From contig NZ_PJAU01000060.1 in assembly GCF_002836255.1 (NCBI RefSeq), positions 62,001 through 126,000 on the forward strand: a stretch of 64,000 bases of DNA, read 5' to 3'. This document shows, piece by piece, positions 29,935 through 39,708 of the stretch. The DNA is from Colwellia sp. 75C3. Its GTDB lineage: Bacteria; Pseudomonadota; Gammaproteobacteria; Enterobacterales; Alteromonadaceae. The notes below the pieces were generated by a model, which saw only the letters and a program-made list of their open reading frames with translations, did no database searches and was not told where the DNA came from. The position numbers and the translations under genes are program-made. Positions within the stretch are counted from its first letter, which is position 1. Every line of letters starts with the position of its first letter.

Positions 29935-31443
29935 TTATTTTGCTAACTCAATCAGTACCGCAGTGTACATTTTCAGATTTAATACAAACTGTTCCTTGGT
30001 AATAAATTCATGCTCTGAATGCCCTGTATATTGAGTTCCTGGCATTGAAGGACCAAAACTGACTGCATTAGGGAAAAGTCTTGAATTAGTACCGCCACCA
30101 ATAGAGATAGGTTTTGCATCAACTATGTTGGTATAAAATGAGAATACGTCGAGTAAAGTCTCTATTTGCGGCGCACTTTTTTGCACAAATGGTTCATTGA
30201 TTTCATTACTAACGTCTACTAATTTTACTTGGTTTTGTTGTTGCCATTGTACTAGCGTTGAGTTTATTTCATCTTCTAGTTGCTTGGTTGTTTTACCGCT
30301 CGGTCGGCGGATATTGATATTTAACTGCATACCTTTGTCTGTTGTTTTAAGTACGGTAGGTTGAACCGACATTGGTCCCATAAAATCATCGCTATAAGCT
30401 ATATCACCAAACTTCTTACCATATAAACCTAAACCAAGGTGATCATTTAGAAAATTAACTAAAGCGCCGCTAGTATTCTTTGGCCAATGATTTACTGCTA
30501 ATAGATCTGCTAAGTGAGTAATAGCATTTACACCGTATTCAGGTTTAGAAGAATGAGCAGATTTACCCAGTGCGCTAATGCTTAGACGTTCAGCTTGCCA
30601 TTGGTAACTATAACTCATACCTACGTGAGACTTAGCTCTTTGCTTTATTTTATTGAGCAGTTTTTCATTCGCATTCTCAATATTTGCATGAGCGTCTTCT
30701 GGAATTTGACTACCAAAAAAACCACCGGTAAATTCACTAATATAAGCTTTGCTTGATGTCTCGTTTGTTTTAGGGAAAGTCATGCTTATGGTGCCATAAC
30801 CTTTTTCTGCCGTTACCACAGGGTATTCAGAATCAAGGGTGATGTTGACCTGTGGTAGAGAGTGATGCTTGATATGTTGACGCAATGGCTCCCAATCTGA
30901 CTCTTCAGCCATGTAAACATATAATTCAATACGCTTATTTAGCTTTATTTTTAAATCTTTGATTGATTTCATTGCATATAGAGCATTACTTATTGGCCCT
31001 TTATCATCTTCAGTACCTCTACCGATAAGTTTCCCCGGCTCAGAGATTTGATCTAGCGTTAACGGGGATTGTGCCCATTTACTTGCATTAAAAGGTTGAA
31101 TATCTCCATGTGTGATCATGCCGACACGTTGTTTGCTATCACCTAAGCCAATAATTACCACATAACCATAATCGGTGTAGTCTAAACCTAACGTTTTTGC
31201 TTGTTTGGCCAGCTCAGTTTTAAATTGTTGGTGAGCTGGATTATCAGGAGAGTTTACACCTTCGATTGCTACGGTATTAAACGTCATTAATTGACGTAAG
31301 CTTTCGATCATTTCTTTTTGGTATGTTGATTCTGCATATTGTGCAGCTTTGGTGGCAACGTCACTAACTCCAGCAAAGCCTGTTAAAGGTATTAACAAGG
31401 TACAAGAGAGTAATAGAGACGTTAGATAGCTGATTTTTTTCAT
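29935..31443 (-). CDS. Exported M20-family dipeptidase
   Basis: A metallopeptidase of the M20/PepV-like dipeptidase group that releases amino acids from small peptides. A Sec signal (MKKISYLTSLLLSCTLLIPL then TGFA) places it in the periplasm. Zinc-ligand motifs are visible: THGDIQPF, GRGTEDDKGPISN with the bridging Asp, and YMAEESDWEP with the catalytic Glu pair. The C-terminal HSEHEF carries the last ligand His. A dimerisation insert interrupts the two catalytic halves. At 502 aa it is slightly long because of the signal. It is divergent from a LysR gene that may regulate it. Confidence 0.87.
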   Translation of the reverse strand: MKKISYLTSLLLSCTLLIPLTGFAGVSDVATKAAQYAESTYQKEMIESLRQLMTFNTVAIEGVNSPDNPAHQQFKTELAKQAKTLGLDYTDYGYVVIIGLGDSKQRVGMITHGDIQPFNASKWAQSPLTLDQISEPGKLIGRGTEDDKGPISNALYAMKSIKDLKIKLNKRIELYVYMAEESDWEPLRQHIKHHSLPQVNITLDSEYPVVTAEKGYGTISMTFPKTNETSSKAYISEFTGGFFGSQIPEDAHANIENANEKLLNKIKQRAKSHVGMSYSYQWQAERLSISALGKSAHSSKPEYGVNAITHLADLLAVNHWPKNTSGALVNFLNDHLGLGLYGKKFGDIAYSDDFMGPMSVQPTVLKTTDKGMQLNINIRRPSGKTTKQLEDEINSTLVQWQQQNQVKLVDVSNEINEPFVQKSAPQIETLLDVFSFYTNIVDAKPISIGGGTNSRLFPNAVSFGPSMPGTQYTGHSEHEFITKEQFVLNLKMYTAVLIELAK

Positions 31444-31802
31444 GGGTATTGTCCTGTGTTTTTTCTTTTTGTTAGAAGAAAAATTTTCTGTGGCTTGATA
31501 TTACTACTATTTATAATAAATGGCTTTCGATAACCCTAGCTTATTTGAAGTGTTAACAAGCATTCGGTTGAAAGTACTGAGAGAGTTAGTTATATTTTCA
31601 CAGCAGTTTTCTGATTTAAGTACTTTTGTTAGTTCTGTGTTAGTGTTTTTAGCTGTTGGTGTGTTCATTTTAAATTACCTCATTATGTTGCTTGAAGGTA
31701 TTGTGGCGATAAAAGCCTAAATGAACCAACAATAAGAATTTAACCGCCCCATAAGTTCAGCTTATGCACCTTGTGGTTTTATTTGATTAAAGGAGAGTTA
31801 AA
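31444..31802. promoter_or_regulatory. Divergent control region between peptidase and LysR genes
   Basis: A 359-bp gap that must hold the promoters for the M20 peptidase (leftward) and the LysR gene (rightward). No operator could be fixed. A doubtful small ORF lies inside (31520-31720). Confidence 0.4.
31520..31720 (+). CDS. Doubtful 66-aa membrane-protein ORF
   Basis: Starts with ATG but has no visible ribosome-binding site. The predicted product has one strongly hydrophobic helix (about residues 36-60, FVSSVLVFLAVGVFILNYLI). It lies in the shared promoter region between two divergent genes, so it may be fortuitous. No family recognised. Confidence 0.28.
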   Translation: MAFDNPSLFEVLTSIRLKVLRELVIFSQQFSDLSTFVSSVLVFLAVGVFILNYLIMLLEGIVAIKA

Positions 31803-32747
31803 GTGGATAAGCGATTAAAACAGCTAAATAATTTACGTAGCTTTGAAAGTGCAGCTCGCCATCAAAGTTACAGTAAAGCAGCAGAAGAATTATTTGTTAC
31901 ACAAGCCGCCGTCAGCCAACAAATGAGGCAGTTAGAAGCGGCTATGGGTAGCAGATTGTTTACCCGTAACGGTAGGAAGATGGAATTAACCGAAAGTGGT
32001 GAAAAGCTTTATATGGCAACTCATACCGCGTTTAATACACTGTTAAAAGGCTTTAATAGTATTCAAACAGAAGAGGTTGCTGGTGCCTTAACCATCACCT
32101 CCACTCAAGCGTTTACTTCTTTATGGCTTATGCCTAGGTTGTATAAGTTTTCAATTAAACATCCTGAAATCAAAATAAAAGTTGTTTCTTCAAATGGTAT
32201 TGAAGATCTGCGCCAAGGTCATATCGATTTAGCTATTCGCTTTATTACCAATAAAGAAGTAGATACCAGTGATGAGATGACTTATGAATTTATTGCTGAA
32301 GATCATGTTTATCCGGCCTGCTCACCACAATTGATGAAAGAATATAACTTTAAAGAGCCGCAAGATGTTTTGAAGTGCTGGTTAGTTAGCTTAGAAAATC
32401 AAGGTAGTATTGACTGGCCTACGTGGTTTAAGGCAGCGGGTGTTGAAAACTATCGATGTCATAAAAAATGGACAGAGGTTAGCACTGGAGATTTGGCGTT
32501 AAGTGCAGTACTGAGTGGTCATGGTTTTACTTTAGCATCACAAGCGCTTTTCTCTCAATATGTGATTACAGGACAGTTGGTTATTCCGTTTAATATCAAA
32601 CATCCTATTTCCTTCAAACGATACTTTGTTTTTGATCCTAATTCGGCGAAAAAATCACGTCTAGATGTATTTATCTCCTGGCTTAAGGAAGAAACCCTGT
32701 TAGATGAACAAAGTACCTTAGCGGCTATAAGTCATGCTAGTTTATAG
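31803..32747 (+). CDS. LysR-family regulator, GcvA-like
   Basis: A helix-turn-helix at residues 17-40 (RHQSYSKAAEELFVTQAAVS) and a GcvA-type effector domain (GALTITSTQAFTSLWLMPRL; GHIDLAIRFI; STGDLALSAVLSGHGFTLAS) give a standard 314-aa LysR regulator. GTG start with AGGAGAG seven bases upstream. By position the likely target is the divergent M20 peptidase gene. The effector is unknown. Confidence 0.87.
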   Translation: MDKRLKQLNNLRSFESAARHQSYSKAAEELFVTQAAVSQQMRQLEAAMGSRLFTRNGRKMELTESGEKLYMATHTAFNTLLKGFNSIQTEEVAGALTITSTQAFTSLWLMPRLYKFSIKHPEIKIKVVSSNGIEDLRQGHIDLAIRFITNKEVDTSDEMTYEFIAEDHVYPACSPQLMKEYNFKEPQDVLKCWLVSLENQGSIDWPTWFKAAGVENYRCHKKWTEVSTGDLALSAVLSGHGFTLASQALFSQYVITGQLVIPFNIKHPISFKRYFVFDPNSAKKSRLDVFISWLKEETLLDEQSTLAAISHASL

Positions 32748-33232
32748 GAAAATATAAATACTTATTTTTGCTACTAAAGGGCAATTATTCTTTTAGGTTC
32801 TCTATCAGTATTGTGCAATATGCACACTTGCCACCTAAGCGGTCCTAATTTCGGCTTAGATCTATAACAACAGATAGTCCGCTTCGCCACCAAAGCGGTC
32901 GTTCATCATCTCATTATTAATGATCACTTTGTGCGCATTGCTGACGTAAGAGCTTGCTCCACTAACAGCAGCTCCCAGACATAAAACGGTCGTTATAATT
33001 AATGATTCCCTTATAACTTCTGAACGTTATTTATAGTCTTTTGGATGGGGCGGTATACAGCAACAAAGAAAACGCTTTTAGTAACTAAGTCCGATTAAGA
33101 GACATAATGAGCCTGTCCATATTTGATATATATTCTCAATAGAACTAAATTGTGTCCCATAGAAAATAATAACAAAATTAGTGTATTGCTTTTGCTAATT
33201 CATTCTTAACAATCTTTTATAGTAGGTATCAA
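32748..33232. other. Non-coding gap before the beta-lactamase-fold gene
   Basis: 485 bp with no gene. A short CCGCTT...AAGCGG hairpin near 32.88-32.90 kb is the only structure seen. The last 60 bp are AT-rich and presumably hold the downstream promoter. Confidence 0.3.
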
Positions 33233-35023
33233 ATGAATCATTTTCGTATCTTAGTATTATTTTTATCTTTAATTACCCCTTCCATCTGGGCAGACCAACT
33301 AGGCAAGCAGATTAAAGCAGTAGAGAACGGCTTGTTACCTGCCAATGTATTCAAAGGAGATAAGCCTTGGACATTGCATGAACGCATGAAAAATTATGGT
33401 GTGCCAGGAGTGGGCATAGCAGTTATTCAAGATCACAAGGTTGTTTGGTTTAAAACTTATGGATTAGCAGATCGGGAAACAGGTAAAATCGCTAATAATA
33501 AGACTCTATTTCAGGCGGGTTCTGTTTCCAAACCTTTTGCAGCTTTTGGTGCTTTACAGTTAGTTGAGGCAGGTAAACTTTCTCTTGATGCTGATGTAAA
33601 CTCATTTCTAAAGAGTTGGAAACTTCCTAATAACAAATTCACAGCACAAGCCAAGGTAACATTGAGGCATTTATTAAGCCATACAGGCGGTGTAAGTGTT
33701 CATGGATTTGGTGGCTATGCAGAAGGAAAGAAAGTGCCTACTGTGTTGCAGGTGCTTGAGGGTTCTGGACCTGCTAATTCATCGCCTGTTCGAGTGGATA
33801 AATTACCTGGCGAAGGTTTTCGCTATTCAGGAGGTGGTTACACTATTGCTCAGCTTATGATGAGTGATGTCACTGGTAAGCAATTTGATGACTTGTTAAA
33901 TGAAATGCTAATAAAACCGTTAAGGATGATGCAAAGTACATATAATCAACCGCTACCACCCAATTTACTTAAACATGCTGCGGCTGGTGTGTTACCTGAT
34001 GGTGTGGCAGTTCCAGGAAAGCGTCATATCTATCCTGAAATGGCAGCTGCGGGTTTGTGGACTACTGCTAATGATTTAGCCTTATTTACTATTGAAATGC
34101 AAAAAGCATTGAATGGTGAAAGTCAGCTTATAAGCAAAAGTATGGCAGAAACTATGGCGACTCCTGTTGATGCAGGTTATGGACTTGGATGGGGTATTAG
34201 TAAACGTGGAGGCTCAAGTTATTTTTCCCATGGCGGTTGGGATGAGGGATTTTCTTCACAACTAACATCTCACATGAATAATGGAGACGGTGTTGTGGTG
34301 ATGATTAACTCCAACCACCCTGCATTTATAAATGAGGTAGTGAACGCTGTTGCACATACTTATAGTTGGGATGGATATGCTGTTAATGAAATATTAGCTA
34401 TCCCTGAAGAGTTAATTAGTAAATACACAGGTCGCTACCGCTATAACGCATCATCTTCAATTTCAATTACACATCAGCAGGGCAAATTATTTATGAGGTA
34501 TGCCGGTGAGAAGGCGAATGAGTTGCTCTACACTGGCGATGGTTTGTTCATGCGCAGAGAACGTACTACACCAATAATCTTTACTAATAATGATGACGCT
34601 TTACAGTTAAATTTTGTACTTGGTGATGGTACATACAGGCCGCACATTCGATTGGATAAAAATGTCCATCTGGCAGCTGATATTCTTGAGAAAGGTATCT
34701 ATGCTGATGCACTAACAGTATATGAAAAGCTATTGACAGAAAGTCCTAGCGAAGCTTCTGTGTCAGAGGGGTATCTCAACAATACTGGATTAAGTTCAAT
34801 GAAAGATAATAGTGTTTACGCCATCAAGATACTAACGATGAATACCGACCTGTACCCTGACTCAGCTAACACTTGGGATAGTCTAGCTCTAGCTTATCAG
34901 GAGTCAGGTAATATTGATAAAGCAATTGAACATTACCATAATGCACTTAAACGTGATCCGAAATTTGCATCTGCATTGAAGGGGGTTGCTGACTTAGAGA
35001 ATAAAAAGGCACAATCAAAATAA
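33233..35023 (+). CDS. Exported serine hydrolase, beta-lactamase fold, with C-terminal TPRs
   Basis: A class-C-beta-lactamase/penicillin-binding-type hydrolase. A signal peptide (MNHFRILVLFLSLITPSIWA) leads to the catalytic domain with SxxK (FQAGSVSKPF), the YSG motif replacing YxN (FRYSGGGY), and HGG in place of KTG (YFSHGGWDEG). A spacer domain follows, and at about residues 525-590 there are TPR-like helices (NTWDSLALAYQESGNIDKAI). Such proteins are more often esterases or D-amino peptidases than antibiotic resistance enzymes. Substrate unknown. Periplasmic. Single-gene unit. Confidence 0.85.
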   Translation: MNHFRILVLFLSLITPSIWADQLGKQIKAVENGLLPANVFKGDKPWTLHERMKNYGVPGVGIAVIQDHKVVWFKTYGLADRETGKIANNKTLFQAGSVSKPFAAFGALQLVEAGKLSLDADVNSFLKSWKLPNNKFTAQAKVTLRHLLSHTGGVSVHGFGGYAEGKKVPTVLQVLEGSGPANSSPVRVDKLPGEGFRYSGGGYTIAQLMMSDVTGKQFDDLLNEMLIKPLRMMQSTYNQPLPPNLLKHAAAGVLPDGVAVPGKRHIYPEMAAAGLWTTANDLALFTIEMQKALNGESQLISKSMAETMATPVDAGYGLGWGISKRGGSSYFSHGGWDEGFSSQLTSHMNNGDGVVVMINSNHPAFINEVVNAVAHTYSWDGYAVNEILAIPEELISKYTGRYRYNASSSISITHQQGKLFMRYAGEKANELLYTGDGLFMRRERTTPIIFTNNDDALQLNFVLGDGTYRPHIRLDKNVHLAADILEKGIYADALTVYEKLLTESPSEASVSEGYLNNTGLSSMKDNSVYAIKILTMNTDLYPDSANTWDSLALAYQESGNIDKAIEHYHNALKRDPKFASALKGVADLENKKAQSK

Positions 35024-35425
35024 TTAGGAATATTTTCTAACCATCAAAAAATAGTAGTGTCAGTTATTATGTACTTAACATTGCGACTGGCCGTTTTGTG
35101 CTCATCGTGACTGCTAGATATATTGATTAGGGTCTTATGTTATGACCGCTTACTGTCCTAAAACTGTCGGTATGGCACTAAAACCTTAGGGCAGCAAAGT
35201 GGTATTAGTTAGCATTAAGATGTGGAATACCAACGGCAGCTTAGTTCACATAGAGGCTGGACGACTTATTGGTAAAAAGCCATCATCAAAAGCTTAACGT
35301 TTTTATCTATGGGGAAGGTCAGCTATCGGGAAACCGCTAGAGGAATTTGATTGTTAAGCCATGCCCGTTGTAGATCAAAACATACAAAAATTTTCAAATA
35401 TTAATGTCTTCAGTGTGGCATAAGT
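35024..35425. other. Non-coding gap
   Basis: 402 bp between the hydrolase and the DUF2132 gene without a coding pattern, repeat or clear terminator. Confidence 0.3.
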
Positions 35426-35755
35426 CTATTTTTTTTTCGATGTTGGCCACACAAAAGCAGCGGGCTTAGTGGAAGTTTTTTCTGCTACGGCTGTATTCTG
35501 GGCGAGTATCCCCCTGATTAATTTCCCCGTTTCTTTGTGCTTACTACAAAATGTTTTTAGGTATAAAATTTCAACTCTACTACGTGCCCAAGGGGTTGTA
35601 CGCAGAAATTTCAAACTTGATTTAAGGCGCGGTTTATTGGTGAAACAACGAATGTTAAGTAACTCACCCATCTTATCCCAACCAATTTTCTTCTCCAGTT
35701 CGGTTAGAATCTGTTCAAGTTTCACGCCGTGTAGTGGATCATTACTTTTATTCAT
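35426..35755 (-). CDS. DUF2132 (VF530-type) DNA-binding-like protein
   Basis: A 109-aa protein whose first 70 residues match the VF530/DUF2132 family: NDPLHGVKLEQILTELEKKI, WDKMGELLNIRCFTNKPRLK, and SSLKFLRTTPWARSRVE. The family has a compact helical fold suspected of binding nucleic acid. Its role is unknown. The C-terminal 35 residues are an unconserved basic tail. The overlapping plus-strand frame has no family match. Confidence 0.85.
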   Translation of the reverse strand: MNKSNDPLHGVKLEQILTELEKKIGWDKMGELLNIRCFTNKPRLKSSLKFLRTTPWARSRVEILYLKTFCSKHKETGKLIRGILAQNTAVAEKTSTKPAAFVWPTSKKK

Positions 35756-36125
35756 AGTCTACTTAAAATCAAAAATAGTATTGTAACAAGTTTCCTAAAT
35801 ATTGACAGACTTATGCGCTTAACCCAGGTAAAAGTACACCTAGAACTTTATGGGAAAGCTAATGTCCTCAGTGAGCTTAGAGCAGGTCTTAGCGGAAGCA
35901 ACGTTGAGACTTCTGCTTAGCGAACTGAGTGGGCTAAACATGTCTGTATACGATAACCCTATGTCTCACAATAAAATATCGAGCCAATCACGTGAAATCT
36001 GATATTACTGAGTAGTTTATTATTTATACAACTAATCTAATTATCATTATCATTAAACCAGCAAATCAGATATACTACGCGCCTTGAAATATCCATGAAA
36101 CAATTTTAGCTCGGAGTATAGGCTT
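35756..36125. promoter_or_regulatory. Intergenic region with Fur-box-like site and promoter of ybiT
   Basis: At 36038-36055 the minus strand carries two direct GATAAT hexamers (AATGATAATGATAATTA), the building block of a Fur box. They overlap a TTATCA -35 (36047-36052), spaced 18 bp from a TATACT -10 (36071-36076). Fur-type repression of the gene below is inferred. A GGAG ribosome-binding site lies at 36113-36116. Nothing else is seen in the gap. Confidence 0.5.
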
Positions 36126-37730
36126 ATCATCACAACAAGTAATATCACAATGCAATTTGGCGCAGAGCCGTTATTTGAAAACATTTCGGCTAAATTTGGC
36201 AACGGTCACCGCTATGGTTTGATTGGTGCAAATGGCTGTGGCAAGTCAACATTTATGAAGATACTTAGTGGTGATTTAGTGCCAAGCTCTGGCAATGTAT
36301 CAGTAAGTACAGGCAACAAAGTAAGCACTTTGGGCCAAGATCAGTTTGCTTTTGAAACACACAATGTAATTGATACTGTGATCATGGGCGATATGCCTTT
36401 GTGGAAAGTAAAGCAAGAAAGAGATGCTATTTACGCACAAGCAGAGATGAGTGAAGCCGATGGTATGCGTGTTGGTGACTTAGAAAGCCAATTTGCAGAA
36501 ATGGACGGTTACACCGCAGAAAGTCGTGCGGGCGAAATATTATTAGAAGCTGGTATTGAAGAATCTTTTCACTACGGTTCAATGCAGCAAGTTGCGCCAG
36601 GTTGGAAACTACGTGTTCTACTTGCACAAGCTTTGTTTGCTAACCCAGACATTTTGTTACTCGATGAGCCTACCAACAACTTGGATATTCATACCATCAG
36701 TTGGTTAGAAGGTGAATTGAACAAACGTAAATGCACCATGATTATCATTTCCCATGATAGACATTTCCTTAACTCTGTATGTACACATATGGCAGATATT
36801 GATTACGGTGAATTACGTGTTTACCCAGGTAACTATGAGTTCTTCTTAGCGCAGTCTGGTTTATTACGTGAACAGTTATTAGCGGGTAATGATAAAAAAG
36901 TTGCTGAAATCGCGGAACTACAAGACTTTGTTAACCGTTTTGGTGCTAACGCTTCAAAAGCGAAACAAGCAAGTTCTCGTGCTAAGAAAATGGATAAAAT
37001 TAAACTTGATGATGTTAAATCATCTAGTCGTATTACTCCGAAGATTGCTTTTGCTCCAGGCAAAAAAATGCATCGTCAAGCGTTAGAACTTGAAAACCTA
37101 AGTCATGGTTTTGATGGCGAAGTATTGTTTAAAAATGGCGACTTATTACTAGAAGCTGGTGCTAAATTAGCTATTATCGGCGAAAACGGCGTGGGTAAAA
37201 CTACCTTGTTACGTTGTTTAATGAGCGAATTAGAGCACATTGAAGGTGTTGTTAAATGGTCTGAAAATGCTTCTGTAGGTTATTGCCCGCAAGATAGTGG
37301 TTCATTCTTTGATAATGAATTAACACTGATGGAATGGATGTCACAATGGCGTAGACCTTGTCACAACGATTTAAGTGTTCGTGGCATGTTAGGTCGTATG
37401 TTATTTACTGACGACGATGCGAATAAAAAAGCACGTAACTGTTCAGGTGGTGAAAAGAACCGCTTGTTATTTGGTATGTTAATGATGGCTGATATCAATG
37501 TATTAATCATGGATGAGCCGACTAACCACATGGATATCGAAGCGATTGATGCATTAAATAATGCGTTGAAAGACTTCGAAGGCACGTTAATTTTTGTTAG
37601 TCATGACCGTGAGTTTGTTTCATCACTAGCAACGCGAATTATTGATATTAAAGATAAAAAATTAATTGATTTCCAAGGCTCTTTAGATGAGTACCTTGAT
37701 AGCCAAATGCAGGCTCAAAAAAGCGCATAG
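36126..37730 (+). CDS. ybiT: ABC-F family ATPase YbiT, apparent AUC start
   Basis: A ribosome-associated ABC-F ATPase with two nucleotide-binding domains and no membrane part. Walker A motifs are GANGCGKST and GENGVGKTT, signature-like regions precede [11 protein letters not shown] and [11 protein letters not shown], and the inter-domain linker is rich in Lys and Ala. The overall sequence matches E. coli YbiT closely ([35 protein letters not shown]). The family normally begins M-x-x-x-x-N-I/V-T-M-Q-F-G. Here the first codon that fits is ATC at 36126, nine bases after GGAG, while the first in-frame ATG at 36150 lacks a ribosome-binding site and would lose the beta-strand residues. The gene ends at a strong terminator. 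Confidence 0.88.
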   Translation: MITTSNITMQFGAEPLFENISAKFGNGHRYGLIGANGCGKSTFMKILSGDLVPSSGNVSVSTGNKVSTLGQDQFAFETHNVIDTVIMGDMPLWKVKQERDAIYAQAEMSEADGMRVGDLESQFAEMDGYTAESRAGEILLEAGIEESFHYGSMQQVAPGWKLRVLLAQALFANPDILLLDEPTNNLDIHTISWLEGELNKRKCTMIIISHDRHFLNSVCTHMADIDYGELRVYPGNYEFFLAQSGLLREQLLAGNDKKVAEIAELQDFVNRFGANASKAKQASSRAKKMDKIKLDDVKSSSRITPKIAFAPGKKMHRQALELENLSHGFDGEVLFKNGDLLLEAGAKLAIIGENGVGKTTLLRCLMSELEHIEGVVKWSENASVGYCPQDSGSFFDNELTLMEWMSQWRRPCHNDLSVRGMLGRMLFTDDDANKKARNCSGGEKNRLLFGMLMMADINVLIMDEPTNHMDIEAIDALNNALKDFEGTLIFVSHDREFVSSLATRIIDIKDKKLIDFQGSLDEYLDSQMQAQKSA

Positions 37731-37804
37731 GCTTAAGATTTTCTTTGATGAAGCATCTTTAAGTACGTTTTTTAAGTAAAGCTTCATAAAGTAAAATAAG
37801 TACT

Positions 37805-37843
37805 AAAAAAGTTAAGGCTGTTAATCGCACCTTAACTTTTTTT
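37805..37843 (+). terminator. Intrinsic terminator of ybiT
   Basis: Stem AAGTTAAGG / CCTTAACTT with a 12-base loop, an A run before and seven Ts after. Confidence 0.9.
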
Positions 37844-37940
37844 CGTTTAAGTTCGGGGAAATATGACAATTTTTTGTTGGTGTTTAGTTATGGGCGCTAA
37901 ACTATTTTGACTTTCGTTTTAACATTTAAGTAGAGTTAAC

Positions 37941-38546
37941 TTAATCACTAATAACTTGGTATTGCTTCAATAGCCTAGCAACACTGTTTTTAAATAAGGT
38001 ATTCGCGGCGTTGATTGGCACTGTGTGCTGCGTAATAGCATGTCCTAAATAGAGACTGTAAAGTTCGTAAGCAATGGCGATACTTTCAACGTCTGCCGTT
38101 AATTTATTTTGTTCAACACAACGTACAATTCTATGGGTGAGGTAGCTGATCAATCTGTTTTGTTGATCAATGGTATACGTTCTAACTTTTGATGATGGTC
38201 TGTTTTGAAACTCGACTACAGCCTTGATAAAAGGGCAACTTACTTGATGTTCTATAAACATTTCACTGGTCCAATCGGCCCAGTTTTCGAGTAAAGCAAT
38301 GACGTGATCTAAGGGATCTTCTCGCCACGCTTTTTTGATCACTCGTGTTCTAAATAATTCCTCACCATATTCTAGTATGGCTATTTGCATATCTTCTTTA
38401 TTATCAAAGTGAGAAATTACCCCCGTTCTTGATAAATTGCATAACTTAGAAACCGTGCCAATAGTTATATCGGCAAGGCCATACTGACTACTGTGTATTA
38501 TGCTTTGTTTAAGTATTTCTAAACGAGTGCGTTCGCCTTTATTCAT
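37941..38546 (-). CDS. TetR-family transcriptional regulator
   Basis: A helix-turn-helix at about residues 27-46 (GTVSKLCNLSRTGVISHFDN) in a 201-aa protein with a helical ligand-binding C-terminal domain, as in the TetR family. It is the second gene of a leftward pair, 18 bp after an alpha/beta hydrolase gene, and probably represses that operon through the palindrome at 39507-39552. Ligand unknown. Confidence 0.85.
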   Translation of the reverse strand: MNKGERTRLEILKQSIIHSSQYGLADITIGTVSKLCNLSRTGVISHFDNKEDMQIAILEYGEELFRTRVIKKAWREDPLDHVIALLENWADWTSEMFIEHQVSCPFIKAVVEFQNRPSSKVRTYTIDQQNRLISYLTHRIVRCVEQNKLTADVESIAIAYELYSLYLGHAITQHTVPINAANTLFKNSVARLLKQYQVISD

Positions 38547-38564
38547 TTCGATAGCCTTTACTCA

Positions 38565-39428
38565 TTAAGCAGATAAAACCTGTGTTATGTTCTTAATGAC
38601 GTTAGTATCGCTTAAAATTCTTCTGTGACCAAGTCCTTGTGTTTCAATTAAGGTGTTTTTTTCTTGTTGTAAGTACTGTGTCACATCGTCGAATGGGGCA
38701 TATCTATCTTGACGGTCATGAATAAACGTTAAATCTAAGGCTAATTTATCGCGATTATTCTCAGTGGTTAATTGCTGCCATTTTTTGCCGTGTTGATGAC
38801 TAATACTTTCTAATACTCGGGTGAGTAATTTTCTTGAAATCCCCGCTTGCTCTACTTTTTCAAACATTAATTCAAAAAACTTAATCGGAGAGGAGATTAA
38901 TATTACCTTCTTACTTTCTAGTAAATAATTGGGCAGGTTTAGCGCAGCGATAGCGCCCATCGAATGACCAATAATTGCGTCAACCTCGATACGTTCCTCA
39001 TTAAACTGTTCAATGAGTAACTCAAGCGTCTCGATAAAGCTGAGTAAATTTGAACTATTGCCAGAGGACCTTCCATGACCGATATGATCTATTGCCGCAA
39101 CGGTATAACCTTGTCGGGTTAAGCTAAGGATCATTTGATCGAAGCTGTTGCTGTTATCGCCCCAACCATGGCTGGCGATAACAACCCTATCGCCTGAACC
39201 GAATAAATTAACATGGGCTATGCCCATTGATGTTTGCAGGTTTAGCTCTTTGTCTGGTTTGATATGCTCAAAATAATATTCACGTCGGCTATAAGGTTTC
39301 ATTAATATTGTCTCGCCGAGCAACGCACTAAATTTCGGCGCTAATGTGCTTAATGTCGAGGTGATTCCTCGTGCGATTGACGTCAATCCAAACCGCGAAC
39401 CACTTTTGTTAAAGTAACTAAATTTCAT
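38565..39428 (-). CDS. Alpha/beta hydrolase
   Basis: The alpha/beta-hydrolase fold is shown by the oxyanion region VVIASHGWGDNSNSF, the nucleophile elbow GHSMG with the catalytic Ser, DHIGHGRS, and a C-terminal HDRQDRYAPFDD acid loop followed by the active-site His in TQGLGHRRIL. At 287 aa it is probably a cytoplasmic esterase or lipase-like enzyme of unknown substrate. First gene of the operon with the TetR regulator. Confidence 0.84.
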   Translation of the reverse strand: MKFSYFNKSGSRFGLTSIARGITSTLSTLAPKFSALLGETILMKPYSRREYYFEHIKPDKELNLQTSMGIAHVNLFGSGDRVVIASHGWGDNSNSFDQMILSLTRQGYTVAAIDHIGHGRSSGNSSNLLSFIETLELLIEQFNEERIEVDAIIGHSMGAIAALNLPNYLLESKKVILISSPIKFFELMFEKVEQAGISRKLLTRVLESISHQHGKKWQQLTTENNRDKLALDLTFIHDRQDRYAPFDDVTQYLQQEKNTLIETQGLGHRRILSDTNVIKNITQVLSA

Positions 39429-39506
39429 TATTTATGCCCACAGTTATATCTATAGTTAAGTCCAATGTTATATCCAAAATTAAATCCATATTAATGTCCA
39501 CCCAAT

Positions 39507-39552
39507 AAAATAGTACGACTGTGTTATTATAATAGTTCGACTGTACTATTTT
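39507..39552. promoter_or_regulatory. Candidate TetR operator upstream of the hydrolase operon
   Basis: Outer arms AAAATAGTAC (39507-39516) and GTACTATTTT (39543-39552) are exact inverted repeats, and TAGTnCGACTGT occurs twice in direct orientation (39511-39522 and 39533-39544), 22 bp apart. Its position, 80-120 bp before the hydrolase start, suits repressor binding. Confidence 0.55.
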
Positions 39553-39708
39553 GTAAAGGGCTTTATTAATTCTTACGGTTTCTTAGCGGAGGATGGCGGA
39601 AGATTGTTGTGTTACTTTGAAGGGATAAGTGTGCACGGGCTTCAGTTTTATTAGTAACCACAATGTCTGTATTATGGTTGTTTTGAGTGTTAATAAATCG
39701 TTTTCTGT

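Noticed and set aside
35469..35786. 105-aa plus-strand ORF opposite DUF2132
   Set aside because: The minus-strand frame matches a known family across its length. This one has no ribosome-binding site or family.
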